From: Prosopocoilus inquinatus
Taxonomy: Eukaryota; Arthropoda; Insecta; Coleoptera; Lucanidae
Assembly (NCBI GenBank): GCA_036172665.1
Contig: CM069873.1
Span: 36,136,001 to 36,200,000, forward strand
Direction of reading: 5' to 3'
DNA: 64,000 nucleotides
In this document: positions 62,917-64,000 of the stretch, piece after piece
Position numbering within the stretch: the first letter of the stretch is position 1
How the letters are laid out: every line of letters begins with the position of its first letter
The notes under the pieces: generated by a model
Databases searched by the model: none
The model's input: the letters and a program-made list of their open reading frames with translations, nothing else
What the model was told of the DNA's origin: nothing
Made by a program: the position numbers and the translations under genes

Positions 62917-64000
62917 CGAAATTTTCGGACGCAGCAGAGGCTTGAAATAGTTTTAAACGAAACAACACGTATTAGCGTTGTTCCTGTGATGTATCTAATA
63001 GATCCTTATTTATCTATCATGTTATTTGGCGTTTCGATGGACTCCAGTAACTCTGATGTGAGATACAAAGTTTTCGGACGCAGCAGAAGCTGGAAATAGT
63101 TTTGAACGAAACAACACGTATTAGCGTTGTTCCTGTGATGTATCTAATCGATCCTTACTTAGCTACTATGTTATTTGACGTTTCGATGGACTCCAATAAC
63201 TCTGATGTGAGATACAAAGTTTTCGGACGCAGCAGAAGCTGGAAATAGTTTTAAACGAAGCAACACGTATTAGCGTTGTTCCTGTGATGTATCTAATAGA
63301 TCCTTATTTATCTATCATGTTATTTGACGTTTCGATGGACTCTAGTAACTCTGATGTGAGATACGAAGTTTTTGGACGCAGCAGGAGCTGGAAATAGTTT
63401 TAAACGAAACAACACGTATTAGCGTTGTTCCTGTGATGTATCTAATCGATCCTTATTTATCTATCATGTTATTTGACGTTTCGATGGACTCTAGTAACTC
63501 TGATGTGAGATACAAAATTTTCGGACGCAGCAGAAGCTGGAAATAGTTTTAAACGAAACAACACGCATTAGCGTTGTTCCTGTGATGTATCTAATCGATC
63601 CTTACTCATCTATCATGTCATTTGACGTTTCGATGGACTCCAGTAACTCTAATGTGAGATACGAAATTTTCGGACGCAGCAGGAGCTGGAAATAGTTTTA
63701 AACGAAACAACACGCATTAGCGTTGTTCCTGTGATGTATCTAATCGATCCTTACTCATCTATCATGTTATTTGACGTTTGAATGGACTCCAGTAACTCTG
63801 ATGTGAGATACAAAGTTCTCGGACGCAGCAGAAGCTGGAAATAGTTTTGAACGAAACAACACGTATTAGCGTTGTTCCTGTGATGTATCTAATCGATCCT
63901 TACTCATCTATCATGTTATTTGACGTTTCGATGGACTCTAGTAACTCTGATGTAAGATACGAAGTTTTTGGACGCAGCAGGACCTGGAAATAGTTTTAAA
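62917..64000 (+). repeat. Right flank of the 33-mer array, continuing to the window end
   Basis: These seven-odd monomers follow the second 4883-bp unit. Up to about 63927 they match 60235-61245 at offset 2682. Private differences are GGCTTGAAATAG near 62939, TAATAGATCC near 62996 and CATGTCATT near 63615. From about 63928 the last monomer switches to the TTTCGATGG, GATGTAAG and GGACCTGG type otherwise found at about 53390 and 58273, so another junction lies here and the higher-order pattern probably continues beyond the window. Confidence 0.72.

Larger units (their letters stand above)
1..64000 (+). repeat. 149-bp satellite DNA array, 430 head-to-tail monomers
   Basis: The whole window is one tandem satellite array. 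Successive copies of the landmark ATTAGCG fall at 11-base offsets from each monomer start and are 149 bp apart (for example the ATTAG at 7, 156, 305 and 454). All monomers face the same way, and I found no spacer, inserted element or inverted block. The indels I found sum to -63 bp, and 429 x 149 + 142 - 63 equals 64000 exactly, so the monomer count is 430 with the last one cut by the window end. The consensus is about 40% GC. Both array ends lie outside the window. Satellites of this kind normally form centromeric, pericentromeric or subtelomeric heterochromatin; which one applies here cannot be read from the sequence. I do not recognise the family. Confidence 0.99.

Noticed and set aside
1..64000. 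CRISPR array
   Set aside because: The 149-bp units abut directly and vary throughout by point substitutions. There are no short conserved repeats alternating with unique spacers, and no cas genes.
1..64000. Protein-coding tandem repeat or repetitive gene
   Set aside because: The unit length is not a multiple of three, and every frame on both strands hits stops within about one to one and a half monomers (for example TAG in AAATAG, TGA in CTGATG or GTGATG).
1..64000. Bacterial plasmid iterons or replication origin
   Set aside because: 430 copies of a 149-bp unit with nested higher-order structure and no replication gene do not fit iteron arrays, which are short and few. Eukaryotic satellite is the simpler reading.
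1..64000. RNA polymerase III A/B boxes or a tRNA-derived SINE origin of the monomer
   Set aside because: I found no B-box-like GGTTCGANTCC and no A box at suitable spacing in the consensus, and no poly-A tail.
1..64000. Telomeric or ribosomal spacer repeats
   Set aside because: There are no short G-rich telomere units and no rRNA sequence. The only repeat present is the 149-bp monomer.

Overview
The window is one uninterrupted head-to-tail tandem array of a 149-bp satellite monomer. It starts at monomer position 1 (base 1) and ends at monomer position 142 (base 64000). Every indel I found is one of these: 9 copies of a 1-bp deletion, 16 copies of a 1-bp insertion, two isolated 1-bp deletions (about 10510 and 43789) and two 34-bp deletions. 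The net is -63 bp. 429 full monomers (63921 bp) plus a 142-bp partial, minus 63, gives exactly 64000, so the array holds 430 monomers, all on the same strand. No gene, RNA gene, transposon, CRISPR array, telomere repeat or unique spacer interrupts it. This is typical of eukaryotic centromeric or pericentromeric heterochromatin. I do not recognise the family and cannot name the species. The consensus is about 40% GC and not CpG-depleted (9 CpG per monomer against about 6 expected), which suggests a genome with little germline CpG methylation, such as many arthropods; this is an inference only.

The information in the window lies in how variant monomers are ordered. Three zones use different diagnostic variants. 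Zone I (1 to about 10.6 kb) is built from a 28-monomer, 4171-bp higher-order repeat (1-4171, then 4172-7810), which contains a 9-monomer (1341-bp) tandem duplication. A divergent, non-duplicated block follows (7811-9403), then another partial copy (9404-10690).

Zone II (about 10.6-39.95 kb) is a very long higher-order unit present twice: about 16544 bp (about 10887-27430), then about 12520 bp (about 27431-39950). The difference is exactly one 4024-bp nested tandem duplication present only in the first copy (15151-19174 / 19175-23198). Older nested duplications with offsets of 2981, 3279, 746 and 895 bp lie inside it.

Zone III (about 39.95-64 kb) has partial duplications with offsets of 4171, 4022, 1937, 1043 and 298 bp. 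It ends in a 33-monomer, 4883-bp higher-order repeat in two tandem copies (53151-58033, 58034-62916). Each copy carries one 115-bp monomer with the same 34-bp deletion.

Each monomer carries an imperfect dyad (a 4-bp stem around ATTA, extended by AACA/TGTT), a second short hairpin, and a site matching 7 of 9 fixed bases of the minimal CENP-B box in one monomer class but not the others. The monomer length is close to one nucleosome core. These fit a chromatin-organising, possibly centromeric, role, but nothing in the sequence proves function. The strongest result is the layered duplication history. Near-identical multi-kilobase copies indicate recent unequal exchange, or an assembly effect that has to be excluded with long reads.
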